This document shows positions 1-11,302 of a DNA stretch of 64,000 bases, piece after piece. The stretch comes from Pyrenochaeta sp. MPI-SDFR-AT-0127 (lineage: Eukaryota; Ascomycota; Dothideomycetes; Pleosporales; Cucurbitariaceae): contig JAGTJM010000005.1 of NCBI GenBank assembly GCA_020747015.1, forward strand, positions 992,001 to 1,056,000. Direction: 5' to 3'. The position numbers and the translations under genes were made by a program. The notes beneath the pieces were generated by a model. That model did no database searches. It was given only the letters and a program-made list of their open reading frames with translations, and was not told where the DNA came from. Numbering within the stretch: the stretch's first letter is position 1; every line of letters begins with the position of its first letter.

Positions 1-1846
1 AGCGATAGCGACGATGAGAGATTCGAAGTACATGGAGGGCCTTCTCGTCGGTCACGCGACCTTCTCATAAATACGAACATTCCAGCTGGCACAGGACTCC
101 CACATGTTGACGATGCCGAACAGTCAGAAGCAATCAACGAGAAGCCTGTGTCGTGGCGATCGCTGCCCCGAAAGGACCAGTTACTCGTATTGACTTTCGC
201 ACGCCTCTCTGAGCCGCTTACGCAGATATCGCTAGGCTCCTATCTTTACTACCAACTCCAGTCGTTTGATCCCTCGCTACCAGACTCGACAATATCGTAC
301 CAGGCAGGTATCATCCAGGCCGCATTCCCAGCCGCCCAGTTCTTGACTGCTATCCTTTGGGGTCGCTTTGCGGACTGGGAACATGGTGGCAGGAAGAGAG
401 TCATCTACATAGGACTGTTGGGGACTATGTTCAGCATCGTGGGATTCGGCTTTTCGCATAGCTTTCCGGTTGCGGTAGCTTTCAGATGTCTCGGTGGAGT
501 GCTGAATGGCAACATCGGCGTTATGAGGACTATGATTAGCGAGATCATCAAGGAGAAAAAATATCAAAGTAGAGCTTTCATCATTCTGCCCATGACGTTC
601 AATATTGGTGTTATCATCGGGCCGATATTGGGTAAGTCAATGAAGGCCTCAAGGAGGTCTATGGAAGCTAACAACCCCAGGTGGACTCCTTGCAGATCCT
701 GTAGCAAGCTACCCCTCTATATTCGGGCCCGGTTCTTGGTTAGGCGGGAACGGCGGCGTGCAGTGGATGAAGCACTGGCCGTATGCACTTCCAAATCTTA
801 TGAGCGCTGTCTTCCTCCTCTTCAGCAGCATAGCGGTCATTCTCTTCCTTGAGGAAACCAGTGAACTCTGCAAGCACAAGTCTGACCTCGGTCTACGCAT
901 TGGTCGTTGGATCCGCCGTCACATTTTCCGCCAGAACGTCGCCGCCGAGGCTGGGTACACAATTGTTCCTGATGATGAATGGGCAGCCGCATCAAGCCTC
1001 GAGCTGCAGCCAACACCAACGTCTGCGAATCCAGATACATCAGCAGGTTTCGACAAACCAGTGAAGGTCTTTCGCCAAAAGCTTCCCTTCCGTCGAATAT
1101 GGACTCGCAATCTCATCGTTACTCTTTGCGCACATGGGCTCCTTGCAATGCATGTTGGTGGCTTCAACAGCCTTTGGTTCATCTACCTCTCTACACCGCG
1201 CTTCGATCCTTCAAACCCACACCCGCCAGGCTTTAAGCCCCACGGCTTCTTTCACTTTACTGGAGGCCTGGCTCTACCACCACCACGTATCGGTCTCGCC
1301 CTCGCCATCCTTGGGGTTATTGGGATATCGCTGCAGATCTTCCTATATCCAAAGCTATCCCATCGCCTAGGAGCGGCAAGGAGCTATCGGGTCTTCCTAG
1401 CTTTGTTCCCCATCACTTATGCCCTAGCGCCATTTTTGAGTAGGGTGACGAGCTGGAGCAAGCCGCCAGACGGGGTGAGTGGTCCGTACGTATGGATGGC
1501 AATCACCGTCGTGTTGTTTGTGCAAGTACTCGCACGCACCTTTGCACTGCCGTGCACCGCAATCTTAATCAACAACGTTAGTCCGCACCCTTCTGTCTTG
1601 GGAACAGTACACGGTATTGGACAATCCGTGTCTAGTCTGACCAGGACTTTCGGGCCCATCATGTTTGCCTGGGTGTTCGGTAAGGGTTTAGACATGGGCG
1701 TCGTTGGCCTTGCCTGGTGGCTTATGGCAGCTGTGGCAATAGTTGGATGTGCAGTCGCTCAGGGTGTTCGAGAAGGAGATGGACACGAAATCCTACTTGA
1801 GGGTGAGACTAAGGAAGACGATGGGACTGTCAGGAGAGAAGACTAG
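1..1846 (+). CDS. MFS transporter, 5' end cut by window edge
   Basis: A multi-pass membrane transporter of the major facilitator superfamily. The frame is open from base 1, so the true start lies outside the window. Exons 1-631 and 681-1846 are joined over a 49-bp intron (632-680; GTAAGT donor, GCTAAC branch, CAG acceptor) giving 598 visible residues. The first visible 50 residues are acidic and hydrophilic, then membrane segments follow. The loop reading GRFADWEHGGRKR is the MFS motif A between segments 2 and 3, and a GPILGG stretch crosses the splice junction. The layout (hydrophilic head, long acidic loop near the middle, acidic tail) resembles the fungal YCR023C/ZIFL-like branch of the DHA1 group, but I cannot name a substrate. 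The C-terminal tail is charged and cytoplasmic by prediction. A stretch at about 290-330 residues between the two halves is Pro/Asp-rich. Confidence 0.9.
632..680 (+). other. Intron in MFS transporter gene
   Basis: GTAAGT donor, GCTAAC branch-like site and CCAG acceptor. Joining removes a frame break and restores the continuous I-L-G-G-L-L-A reading. Confidence 0.9.
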
Positions 1847-2511
1847 ACAAGATCCTCTCATATTCAAGCTATCATCTTCATCATAGAATTATATCGGCAT
1901 TGAAGGCCCCCACGACGGATTTTTCCAACGTGAGAACATAGTGTGATCATGCGATTCGGGGGATCCATTCACGTCTGGTAACATCGATGGCATTTAAGGT
2001 AGCATTGTACTGTCCCAGCTCATTACATTCTAGGCCTGGGGTTAGTGGCAAGTTGTCTGTACGATAATAGAGTCAAGTCGCCGCAGACTTACAGCGCTTT
2101 TGGTTCGCCTACACAAAATATCTGGGGTCCACATACCTCTAATATACAGAGGAAAGGTCCACGCGACAGCTTTATTTTGCCCGGAGAAATTGACTGTGGA
2201 AGGCGTCTAGCAAGGAGAAATGCTATAGCATTGCAGCGAATAACACTGCATATTGAATGCAATGATGCTCTGCATTTGCAAATTCGGACAAACCTCGCTC
2301 TGAAACCTGTTCTGAGCAGTAACATTGCCTCTACATTGTTCATATGTCCCTACGATTATCAGTCTCGTTGCAAAATAGCTTATTCATATTATCTTTAAAT
2401 CGTCGCTCAAATATGAGAATATGGTCGATATGATATTGGGGTTGTTTTCTGCATAAACACATTCACCTCCAGCTCGACCTTCGCAAGTGGCTCTTTCCCA
2501 CGTCGCGCTGT
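1847..2511. other. Intergenic region
   Basis: Carries the 3' flank of the MFS gene and the 5' flank of the next plus-strand gene. Short open frames are present on both strands but none has a recognisable domain or codon pattern. Nothing else seen. Confidence 0.5.
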
Positions 2512-4200
2512 GTGTTTGCTGTCACCACACCACACTCCCCCACATCTAACTTCGTCGCATTACTAAGGCAACTCATGGAACCGAAGACAATTAGTCCCAT
2601 GTACATCAATTTTCTACACCATCGACCTCAACCTTATTTTAGGCGCCATCGCCCCTCGCACATAACCGCCCGCAGCTGCGCTACTTGGTCACCAGAAAAC
2701 TCAAAAGCAATGTCGACCCTCTGCGCCCAAGATCCCGCAACATCAAACTCAGCTCTTTCTGCAGCTAACGAACTTAAACGAATTGGTTACGCTCGCATCA
2801 TACACGCGTTAAATGGGACTGATCCCAACATCTCGGAAGCAAATGCTCCAATTGCTGCGATAGATAGTTCCGTCTTCCCGCCTTGTAAAGTATATCATAG
2901 CACAGGGATTCAGACGCAACCTCTCTGCGATGGCTTCCAATTCAAGGAGATTTTTGGTCGTGAGCCCACGCGATTCGAATTTGAGCGAAGCATTGGTAGC
3001 GCTGGCATTGGCCGATATAGCAACGTATTCGAAGTAAAGCCCCATGAACTGCTGTATGGTGCTGCCTTCCAAAAACCGCGGAAATCAAAAATAAAGGCAA
3101 CGAGCATTGATTCTGGATTCCAGACTGCATCTTTTGAGCACAGCAAGAAGGCGCTCACAAGAGCGAAGGTGAAAACGTTGATGACCGCTAACAAATATCG
3201 GCGCATAGCGGAAGAGGCGGGTTACAAGATATGGGCAGAATCGAACGAAGGGAAAGTTTTGCATTCTGAACAATACGAAACCAAAATAGAACTCGATTCT
3301 ATGGGCAATGTGAAAGGCGAGAGGGCGGATGGTTCTCTTATCCCTAACATATACGGCGCACCGATTGAGCCGGACTGTATCACTACGAGTAAAATCACTG
3401 AACCTTGTGTATCAGCATCTCAAACTGACTACTGGCATGTTCAGAAAGGCAGCGATTCCAGGGAATCACTTGTCACACACTGTCTCGCATTTCCAACGAC
3501 TTATTCGGCTGTCTCGCAAGATGATAGCCTGCGCCCGGTCGCCGCTCATGCTCCCTCAACGAAAGATACAGATTTCTGTCACAACCTTACCGAACAATAC
3601 GGTCATAGTTACACTAGACGAGGACCGAAAAGTAGAGATATCAAAGAGAAGGGTCTAATGGACGGTGTGTTCGTAGTCTGTGAACGGAATGACATGAAGG
3701 ATCAAGAAATCTTCGAATTGTGGGATGGAACAGAGTCGACTGCGTCAACGCTGCCAGAGAAACATTTCGGGTCTTTGAGTTTTCCCCGGAAGCGAATGAT
3801 CAATGAAGAAGCCAGCAACGGTCCCGAACACAGCCCTCACAAGCGCACCAAAGTGTTTGATTCTAACAAAGTGGAAACCTTTCAGACGCCTCGAATGCTG
3901 GAATTCTCTTCCCACCCTCTCACGGGAATGGTCCCCGAAGAGATGTTAGATTCTAAATTGGACATAGAAACCCAAGATGAAGATCTAAATACTGCTGGAG
4001 CCAGCATGAATCCGGAACCACGTCCGCGTCGAGTTCGAGCGGAAATCAAGCGTTACGATCCTCGAGAAAGAATAAAGCAGATAGCAGAGGCGAAAACATC
4101 TGACGCCCGGAACGTAGTTCAAGACAAAAGGGGGGCATCGGATTCATCTAGAGGTAGTTTGCATGCGCGCCGCGGTGCAAAGCGAAGGCGACGCAAGTAA
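2512..4200 (+). CDS. Uncharacterised basic-tailed protein
   Basis: I do not recognise this protein. The frame runs 562 codons without an intron. Three in-frame starts are possible: 2512, 2575 and 2710. The start at 2710 (MSTLCAQD) is attractive because residues before it look like an untranslated leader (His/Arg/Pro-rich, no conserved look). The protein is hydrophilic with no signal peptide or membrane segment. It has an Asp/Glu- and Ser-rich middle, a region around KKALTRAKVKTLM that may be helical, and a strongly basic C-terminus ending in GAKRRRRK, which would serve as a nuclear localisation signal. A second basic patch (PHKRTKVF) lies about two thirds along. I infer a nuclear protein; a role cannot be assigned. 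The 562-codon length makes chance unlikely. Confidence 0.7.
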   Translation: MFAVTTPHSPTSNFVALLRQLMEPKTISPMYINFLHHRPQPYFRRHRPSHITARSCATWSPENSKAMSTLCAQDPATSNSALSAANELKRIGYARIIHALNGTDPNISEANAPIAAIDSSVFPPCKVYHSTGIQTQPLCDGFQFKEIFGREPTRFEFERSIGSAGIGRYSNVFEVKPHELLYGAAFQKPRKSKIKATSIDSGFQTASFEHSKKALTRAKVKTLMTANKYRRIAEEAGYKIWAESNEGKVLHSEQYETKIELDSMGNVKGERADGSLIPNIYGAPIEPDCITTSKITEPCVSASQTDYWHVQKGSDSRESLVTHCLAFPTTYSAVSQDDSLRPVAAHAPSTKDTDFCHNLTEQYGHSYTRRGPKSRDIKEKGLMDGVFVVCERNDMKDQEIFELWDGTESTASTLPEKHFGSLSFPRKRMINEEASNGPEHSPHKRTKVFDSNKVETFQTPRMLEFSSHPLTGMVPEEMLDSKLDIETQDEDLNTAGASMNPEPRPRRVRAEIKRYDPRERIKQIAEAKTSDARNVVQDKRGASDSSRGSLHARRGAKRRRRK

Positions 4201-5129
4201 ATGTAGAGATTCCAGAAATGGACAACCGGGCATACGATTGGGCGGTGTTTAAGATTAGAGCTTGTTCAGTTGAATTCTTTGCAGTAGATATTGCTCTATT
4301 TCTCTGTTTTCATTTCTGTATAAATTTGACCAATACGGACCGAAAGGTCGTGACTTCACGGTCTTCGCTCCGCGGAGCAGCCAAGAATGCGGATGAAAGT
4401 TTGAGCAATCCCTTGTTTCTGTTGAAGCTCCACAAAACAGATATACGATTTCGTCTTGTGTGGTATATCAAGAGGCGTAATATATCTGTCTTATACATCC
4501 AATAAGATCCAGAAATACGATCAAGAGCAAAATGATGGGTGACGTCACTAAAGGAAGACAAACATCTCGATCAAGATAGCTCAGCGCATATCCTCAAATC
4601 TGTTCTTTGTCGCATTCAAAGCACTGCGATACACAGGTGATCAAACAACAATATCACATATTTGAGAAACACCATCTACAACGTCTGTCTTTAGGTCCTG
4701 AGAGACCTACTATGTTGAGAAATGTGAGGGGCATTTTGGATTTTAAGCGACGATAACATGACGCACACGTCCGTATCTGCGCTTGCTGAGCATCTGGTCA
4801 GCACTAAACTACCCTTGGAGATAATACTCCATCTCTGCCGCTACTATTCCTTCTGCGTTCTAGAAGATTTCTAGAATCATTCCTCATTTGCGGGATAACA
4901 TACACAATGCAGCTGGGCCCCCCATGCACGGATTACACTAGCTGTTAGGCTGGAAGTACTGATGTGACCTGCCAGAACTGACTGGAGGTGACTATCGAAG
5001 GGATCAAGGCAGATTAGTATGTAAGGAGATGGAATCCACAGACGATAGGAATCGACCGACTGGGTTGTTTCAACGATTGAAGCACGCTGTGAGCGAAGAT
5101 TGTGCTTCGACACCTGCAACTTACTTAAA
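4201..5129. other. Intergenic region
   Basis: 3' flank of the basic-tailed protein and promoter region of the carboxylesterase. The small frames at 4218-4505 and 4877-5239 overlap flanks or the next gene and show no domain. No RNA gene seen. Confidence 0.5.
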
Positions 5130-6752
5130 ATGAAGCTCACGATTCTGTCTCTCCTCGCGCTTGCGACCAACGTCGTTCTTGGCCAAGAGACGAAGTGCCC
5201 CAGCTCTAACAATCTCACCGTCGAAACCTCTACGGGCACTTACACGGGTCTCATCGATCCCAAGTTTCCAAAGACGCGCCAATTCCGTGCCATCCCGTTC
5301 GCGGAGCCACCCGTTGCGTCACGTCGCTGGTTGCCACCACAGAAGCTCTCGTCGTCACCAGACGAGCATCATTATGCAACGCGGTTTCCACCATCATGCC
5401 CGCAGTTTGTGACGGCCGTGACCTCGCTCTTCAACACGGACCTGACCAAGGGCAACCTCATTTACAACGGCTACCAGAATGACACATCGGGTCTGGTGGG
5501 CGAGGCCACGTCCGAGGACTGCCTGTATGTGGCCGTATGGACGCCAACAGCGCCGCCGCCCGCCGGCGGATTCCCCGTCCTCTTCTTCATGACGGGCGGC
5601 GGCTGGCAGATCGGTGGCATCGATATTCCATGGCAGATGCCGACATCGTGGGTCGAGCGGTCGCAGTCGCACATCGTCGTGACTATCAACTACCGCGTGA
5701 ACATCTTCGGCTTCCCTAACGCGCGCGGGCTCCCTGATGGCCACCAAAACCTCGGCATCCTTGACCAACGTGCTGCACTCGAATGGGTTCGGGATAACAT
5801 CGCGACCTTTGGCGGCAACCCAGGCCGCATCACGCAGTGGGGGCGGTCAGCGGGCTCCATGGCCACCGATGTCCATGCCTATGCTTTCCGCGAAGACCCA
5901 ATCGCCCAGGGTTACTACCTGCAATCGGGGACTGTCTTCAGCGGCTCGCTGGCAGAGAGTCCTTCGTATTCCAACTTCAGCTTCGTAGCGCGCCACCTTG
6001 GGTGCGCGACTGCCTGCGACGACAACGACGATGATGACGGCGCTGCGGAGCTCGACTGCATGCGGCAGGTGCCGTTCGCCATGATCGAAAACTTCATCGG
6101 CCAATACGGCGATCAAGGTGCAAAGCCCGCGCTGGCCTTCAAGCCGACTGTCGACGATCACATCGTCTTCGCTGACTACAAGGCACGGTCGGAGGCCGGT
6201 CTTATCGCGCGCGTGCCAGTTCTGATCTCCAACGTGGCCAACGAATTCTCGTCACTAGTCCCATGGCCTGTGGACAACCTGACTGCAGGGCCGTACCAGC
6301 CGCCGATTACAGCCTACAACATTATAGGCTTCGTTTGTCCAACGTTCAACTCGACGGTATATCGCAATCGGATGGGCACCGATGTTCCCGTTTTCCGGTT
6401 CCAGCATGCGGGCACGTTTCCCAACTTGAACCCGTACAAGTGGCTCGGCGCGTACCACGCCAGCGATATTCCCATCTCCTTTGGGACATATAATCTTCTG
6501 GACCACGTTGCGAATTCTACCCAGTTCGAAGTCGACGTCAGCCAGTCAATGCAGGACCATATTCTCGCCTTCGTCAAGGATCCGTATCATGGCCCGCAGA
6601 CGACCCTAGGCTGGGAGCCGATGGTTGCCAGTGATCCGCGTGGTGGAGATCTCATCCGCTTTGGTGCCAACGGAAAAGTATCGCAGCATATCGATGGTGT
6701 CGAGGTAGACGGAGTATGCTTGGGAACACATGAATATGATCCATTCCCGTGA
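5130..6752 (+). CDS. Secreted type-B carboxylesterase/lipase-like protein
   Basis: A hydrolase of the alpha/beta fold, carboxylesterase type B family, predicted to be secreted and to cleave carboxylic esters. The frame is open from 5100, but the start at 5130 (MKLTILSLLALATNVVLGQ) gives a classic signal peptide ending near residue 19, so I choose it; the product is 540 residues, normal for the family. Visible family marks: EDCLYVAVWTP (about 129-139), the oxyanion-hole GGGW (157-160), the nucleophile elbow GRSAG with Ser240, a downstream NVANEF Glu candidate and HASDIPISFGT supplying the His. The usual elbow is GESAG; here Arg replaces Glu. An Asp-rich insert (DDNDDDDG) follows two Cys. Several N-x-S/T sites fit secretion. 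No introns. Substrate is unknown. Confidence 0.9.
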   Translation: MKLTILSLLALATNVVLGQETKCPSSNNLTVETSTGTYTGLIDPKFPKTRQFRAIPFAEPPVASRRWLPPQKLSSSPDEHHYATRFPPSCPQFVTAVTSLFNTDLTKGNLIYNGYQNDTSGLVGEATSEDCLYVAVWTPTAPPPAGGFPVLFFMTGGGWQIGGIDIPWQMPTSWVERSQSHIVVTINYRVNIFGFPNARGLPDGHQNLGILDQRAALEWVRDNIATFGGNPGRITQWGRSAGSMATDVHAYAFREDPIAQGYYLQSGTVFSGSLAESPSYSNFSFVARHLGCATACDDNDDDDGAAELDCMRQVPFAMIENFIGQYGDQGAKPALAFKPTVDDHIVFADYKARSEAGLIARVPVLISNVANEFSSLVPWPVDNLTAGPYQPPITAYNIIGFVCPTFNSTVYRNRMGTDVPVFRFQHAGTFPNLNPYKWLGAYHASDIPISFGTYNLLDHVANSTQFEVDVSQSMQDHILAFVKDPYHGPQTTLGWEPMVASDPRGGDLIRFGANGKVSQHIDGVEVDGVCLGTHEYDPFP

Positions 6753-7862
6753 GGGGTGTTGAACTAGTTACAAGCTCTGCTAGATGGATTTCATTATAGG
6801 GCCCGGATATGTTTGCCGTCTCTTTTGGTAATGAACAATATGAGTTGTTTATGCACGTCTAGTATGCTCAGTTCGTGATCCAGATCAATGTGACGTGAAC
6901 GGCTCGAATGTTACCGGGCAATGGGCATGCGCTTCAACTATATCTGTCTTATCGCGGGCACTAGTTAGGCAGCCTCGATAATTCCATGTCCATCACTTGC
7001 CCTCACACTGCTCTTGCTTAAAGTGGTCGCGACGTACGCGCTTCTAAGAGCAAAATCAGTGCCACCACTTCCCTTACATGTGTACTTGCTGATCATGTCG
7101 AGCCTTCACATGATGCCGCTCTAGTGCGTCGTCGATGAAGTTGTCATATATTCGGAGCAGAGAAGACACCAGCTTTAAGTTTGGTTGTTTAAGATTGCTA
7201 AGTGACGGGTTGGTTGCTCGGGAAGTAGACGTGCCAGCCATCGGAGTCGGATTTTGTGATAATCCGTGCGCTTGGCAAAAAGGGTACACGAATCCATAGG
7301 GCCTAGCCTGTGCATTCGAATAAATTGATTCTCACGATGATCATGTAGGGGTGCAGGGTAGTTCTTCAACTAGCCAAGAACAAGTTTCAGTCTGATCAAA
7401 AGTTCACCGAGTATGAAATGGAAGGTTATCACTAGCAAATCGTCCTTCAAACACTGTGAATGTCTGCACTCCCATTGGATCAACCGTCGCTATGAAAGGG
7501 CGCGCTATACACACAGGAGCACTGGAAGCTGAGCTATCAAACTCTAAAAATTTAGAGGGACAAGGTACTATTGATTCATCTGTCAAAGTAGCTTGAAAAA
7601 GTGATATTTGCTAGGGCGATGCGTTCGTTTGAGAAAAAGCCTCCATGTGAGAAGACGGATAAGCTGTTGTGAGAAAATGGCCAAACAAAAAAATGGGCTC
7701 AACGTTGGGGCGATAAAATGTCAACTCCGGAATAAGAAAGAAAGTGTCAAAAAAACAGGATACAGAAACTAACACCAATCGCTTATGCATTCTGGAATAA
7801 ACATCACATACCTAACTCCTCCACATTGCGTCGTATGCTGAAATTTATTTTCATGCGGCATC
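6753..7862. other. Intergenic region between convergent genes
   Basis: Lies between the 3' ends of the esterase (plus) and BTB gene (minus). AT-rich parts near 7680-7860. Open frames at 7074-7586 on the minus strand are short and show no family features. Nothing else seen. Confidence 0.5.
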
Positions 7863-10800
7863 TCACAAATTTCCAATAACGACCATGAAGCGAAGCTTAC
7901 CGTCGGTCTTCTTGCTTACTGCCGGGTTTGCCACAGTGACTGAATCCTCTCCTCCGCCACTGATAGTGATCTCATCCAGCATCAGGGTACTACTCTTCCA
8001 GCCCCAGCTTTGGCTGAAGTTGAAGCGATCGGGTGCGCTTTCGTAAATGCTCAGCATTCTGCCGCCTTTTGAGGGACTGTAGATTTTGAAGTAGGTTTTG
8101 ATTGTCGGTCGACCGTCTACATAGGGCGGGAGCGTGGGGACAAGGGCGCGAGTCTTGCGTTGCGCCCGAGAGATGAGGGATGGGTTGATGTATGCTGCAG
8201 TATCTGATTCATCGTCGTCTGAACTGTCGGAACTGTAGTGCAGGTGCGAGTACATGTCCGTTGAAAGGCCGCGGTAGTCAGTGGTATGGCCATCAGCAAG
8301 AGGTGATGTAGCAAGAGACTGGAATGGGGAATGCACAATGCCACCTGAAGCGAGACGCGGCATGTTTGTGCTGCGGCGACGACCAAGACTGCTGCTGGAG
8401 AAGAGAGGGTTTCGTGGGCCTGGAGAGACAAGTGTCGCTTCTGGGTCCCCACCACTACCACTGGTATCTTCTTCTGCGGCTGGGTCGCTGAAATGAGCTC
8501 GAGTACTACGCCGACGGTCGCGTCGCTCACTGCGCATGAGCATCTCTCGCTCAAGCTGGCCGATACGTTCATCAACCGATCCATTGTTCTGCTGGCTCAG
8601 ACCACTACTAAGTGCGATGTCATCCCCTTCTCGCTCCTTTGCGCGATGTAGGTAAACACCGAGTTGAACGCTCTTCGCTGAGCGCACTTTTTGTATGTAA
8701 ATATTCCATAGTGAGCCCGCATATGACACGGTTCGTGAATACACACGCTTCTTTTCCTTAAGGAAGCGTGGATTGGGAAACTCGGCAGAAAAGCGAAAGG
8801 GAGGAAACTCGGTGCAGGCGATTGGCTTCGGCTGGCCAGCGTTACCTCCACCAGCAGATATGGGACGTATTGTTTCATGCATACGAGTGCTGGGGTTCGT
8901 CAACGTTGATGGTGTCGATGCAAAGTCGGTGGCCCATTGCGCATCCTCTGGCTGTATGGTTGCCGAGAGGCGAGCAGCATGACGCTGGAAGGAGCTTGAT
9001 GTCGTTATAACAGGGTCTGCCCCATTTCCTAACACAATGTTGCAGTCTGAACTCGGAATCCAGAACTTGCGCGGTTTACCGTTTCCCTCCCAGCTCTCAG
9101 AGTCCGTTTCAGACGCCTCTTGAGCACGAATGCTAGCTTTTTGCTTCCCCTTGGCAGTTGGCTCCTGCCCGCTCTTGGTCACACTAGTGGTGGTCTCGGG
9201 TTCTGGTGGTGCTTGACAGAGTCCAAGTTCTTGAGATGACTCGTCTGTGTTCAAGACGAGTTGACGAAGAGCCAGCTGCTGCCACAAGGCGTTAGATATG
9301 ACTCGGTCTGGCATCACTGGAAGCCCGAAAACATCACGAGCAGTTCTGATGAAGTCTAATTGCTCGTATTCCATGTGAATGTAATGGATGCCTTCGTCCA
9401 GCAGCACTAGAATACGCTCGATGTCAGGTGCTGTGTAGAGAGCAAGCCAGTCGGCATGCGTGTCAGACGATGGGCGTGTGGTAGTCAGCGTAGTCTGACG
9501 ATAGGCGCCGTCAAATCGAACAGCCATCACGCGAAGAGAACTAGGGGCTTGTGGAATCGGCCTCTGTCCTCGCTGTATCAAACCTGCCTCGATTGCTGCT
9601 TGTCGTAAGCGGCGGTCAAGGAGTCGCTTCGACAGTACCCATCGATCCCATTCGCTGTCAACAAAGAATCCGTCTGAGCCGACGAGCTCACGAATAATGT
9701 CGCCGGGCATGTCATCCCAGTACTTGAGTGGCATTTCCCAGCCATTCCTGCTCAGCATCGCCTTTGCCGACTCAAGAATGCGGTCCCCGGAGCGGCCGTA
9801 GTAGTTGGTTGTGACCAGGCGAATGAGAAAGGCGAGGGTTTCTGGAGCCATCTGACGTAGTATGGACTCGATAGCCGAGTCTATCAAGTCCTGCATCTCA
9901 AGCCAGCATCCCGTGGCAAAGAGACCCACTGCCTCAACATCCGACTCTTTGGAGATATCGACGCCGTAAAGCTTCTTTATGGCCAGCTCGAAGGATGATT
10001 GTGTGATGTTATAGTCAATCTCTTCTGGGTGCAGGGTGACTTCCTTGGATCGACTTTCGATCCATGGCTCTGAGAGGGCAGTTGTGAAGAAGGGGGCGCG
10101 GTCGAGCATCAGGCGATGCAGGTTGTATCGCTGGCCGAAAGCGATGACTGTGATGTCTGAATGCCGTCCTTCGAGCAGTCCGCGTGTGTAGAGGTGGTCC
10201 GGGAGGGGTATGGCTTCGTTTGACGCTGCTTGATGTCAGTGCCTTCACAGTGTTGATACATACGCGTAGAGTGGGTACCTCGCAGGTAAAGAGGGCCAGT
10301 AGCATGATTGTAAGACGGTGCCCGTGAGCCAGGCACGTTCGAAGTCTCGCTGAACAGTCTGCTTATGTCGGTACTCCTAGACCGGTCAGACTCGATAAGA
10401 TCCAAGGTAGTCCGCCTTCCGCTATGCGTCTCGAGTGGAGTCGTCGGATCATCAGCGCTCTTCTGGGCCTGGTCGATGCGCGTATGTAGCTGAACAATGG
10501 GCGAGTGCTCGTCCGACACCTTGAGTCTTGCCGTGCGCTTCGTCATGCTGGCAATGTTCGCTAGCGAAGGCAGCGATCGGGAGGAGCCCAGCGACGAGAA
10601 GTTTCCGACATGAGCCCTGGATGTCCCAGACACCATGTCGACAGGCGGTGCAGAGGGCACCGCCGGCACACCTGGTGAGAAGAGACTCACGTGTGGTGTG
10701 CTACTACTTGGACTAGGGTCGCCTGCAACCTCGCTCTCCACCAGAGCCCAAGCCTCGCCAGTTTGTGCTTGAGTGTCATGGTGCAAGTCACCGTCGCCGG

Positions 10801-10873
10801 CAAGGGCCTGGTCGGCAGAGTCCATGCTATAATGGGCTTGTTGGGCACATGAGTTTGAAACGCTGGACGGCAC
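7863..10873 (-). CDS. BTB/POZ-domain protein, germ cell-less-like
   Basis: Two frames join over a 53-bp intron (10226-10278): exon 10873-10279 and exon 10225-7863, giving 985 residues. The N-terminal 200 residues are Ser/Thr/Pro-rich and disordered. The splice junction leads straight into a BTB/POZ domain (about 207-310), with DHLYTRGLLEGRHSDITV, then YNLHRLMLDRAPFF, the typical BTB core. A conserved-looking segment follows (residues about 310-520), then a long low-complexity region with Ser-rich and acidic tracts, and a C-terminal segment rich in beta-type residues. BTB proteins often act as substrate adaptors of CUL3 ubiquitin ligases; the overall layout resembles fungal homologues of germ cell-less (GCL), but this naming is by resemblance. 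It shares a promoter with COX15 on the other strand. Confidence 0.88.
10226..10278 (-). other. Intron in BTB gene
   Basis: Minus-strand GTACCC donor and AGCAG acceptor. Splicing places the BTB core in frame with the N-terminal region; without it the first frame runs to a stop after an unrelated tail. Confidence 0.85.
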
Positions 10874-11302
10874 GATGTCGTCAGTGGGGTATCAGATGCG
10901 GATGGAACTTGAGCCTTGCAGCAACAACAAACAGCAAAGCACGCACACGAAGCAGAATCGAGCTGCAGGAAAAGAAAGAGGACGAGGACGAGGAGGATAA
11001 GGAAATGCGGGCACGGGCTAGTCGCATCGCGCAGACATGCTTGGGGCAGAAGTGATCTTCACCTGTGCATGGCCCTTGTGATGCGGTCAAAGTCGCTTGT
11101 GAGCGGGTCGCCGCTTCCGCCTGTCAAACGGCCGGTGACGCAGGGCAAAAGTGCTTGGCGCCAATCATCCCGCGTGGATTGTCGAACCACCCAAATATCG
11201 GCCAATGTCTCCCATTGGAAATTGCCAGAGGGCGACTGGCACTGCTCTGTCCTCCACCTCCCCCTCCCCCTCCCCCTCATTGTCCGCCATTGCGCTGCGG
11301 CC
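10874..11302. promoter_or_regulatory. Divergent promoter, BTB gene / COX15
   Basis: 429 bp separates the two start codons, so both promoters must lie here or inside transcribed leaders. It contains a pyrimidine-rich run (CCCCCT repeats, 11257-11280) just before the COX15 start and a GA-rich block at 10970-11010. Confidence 0.6.

Noticed and set aside
2045..2398. 117-codon plus-strand frame between the first two genes
   Set aside because: AT-rich, no domain, overlapped by an antisense frame of similar size; treated as chance.
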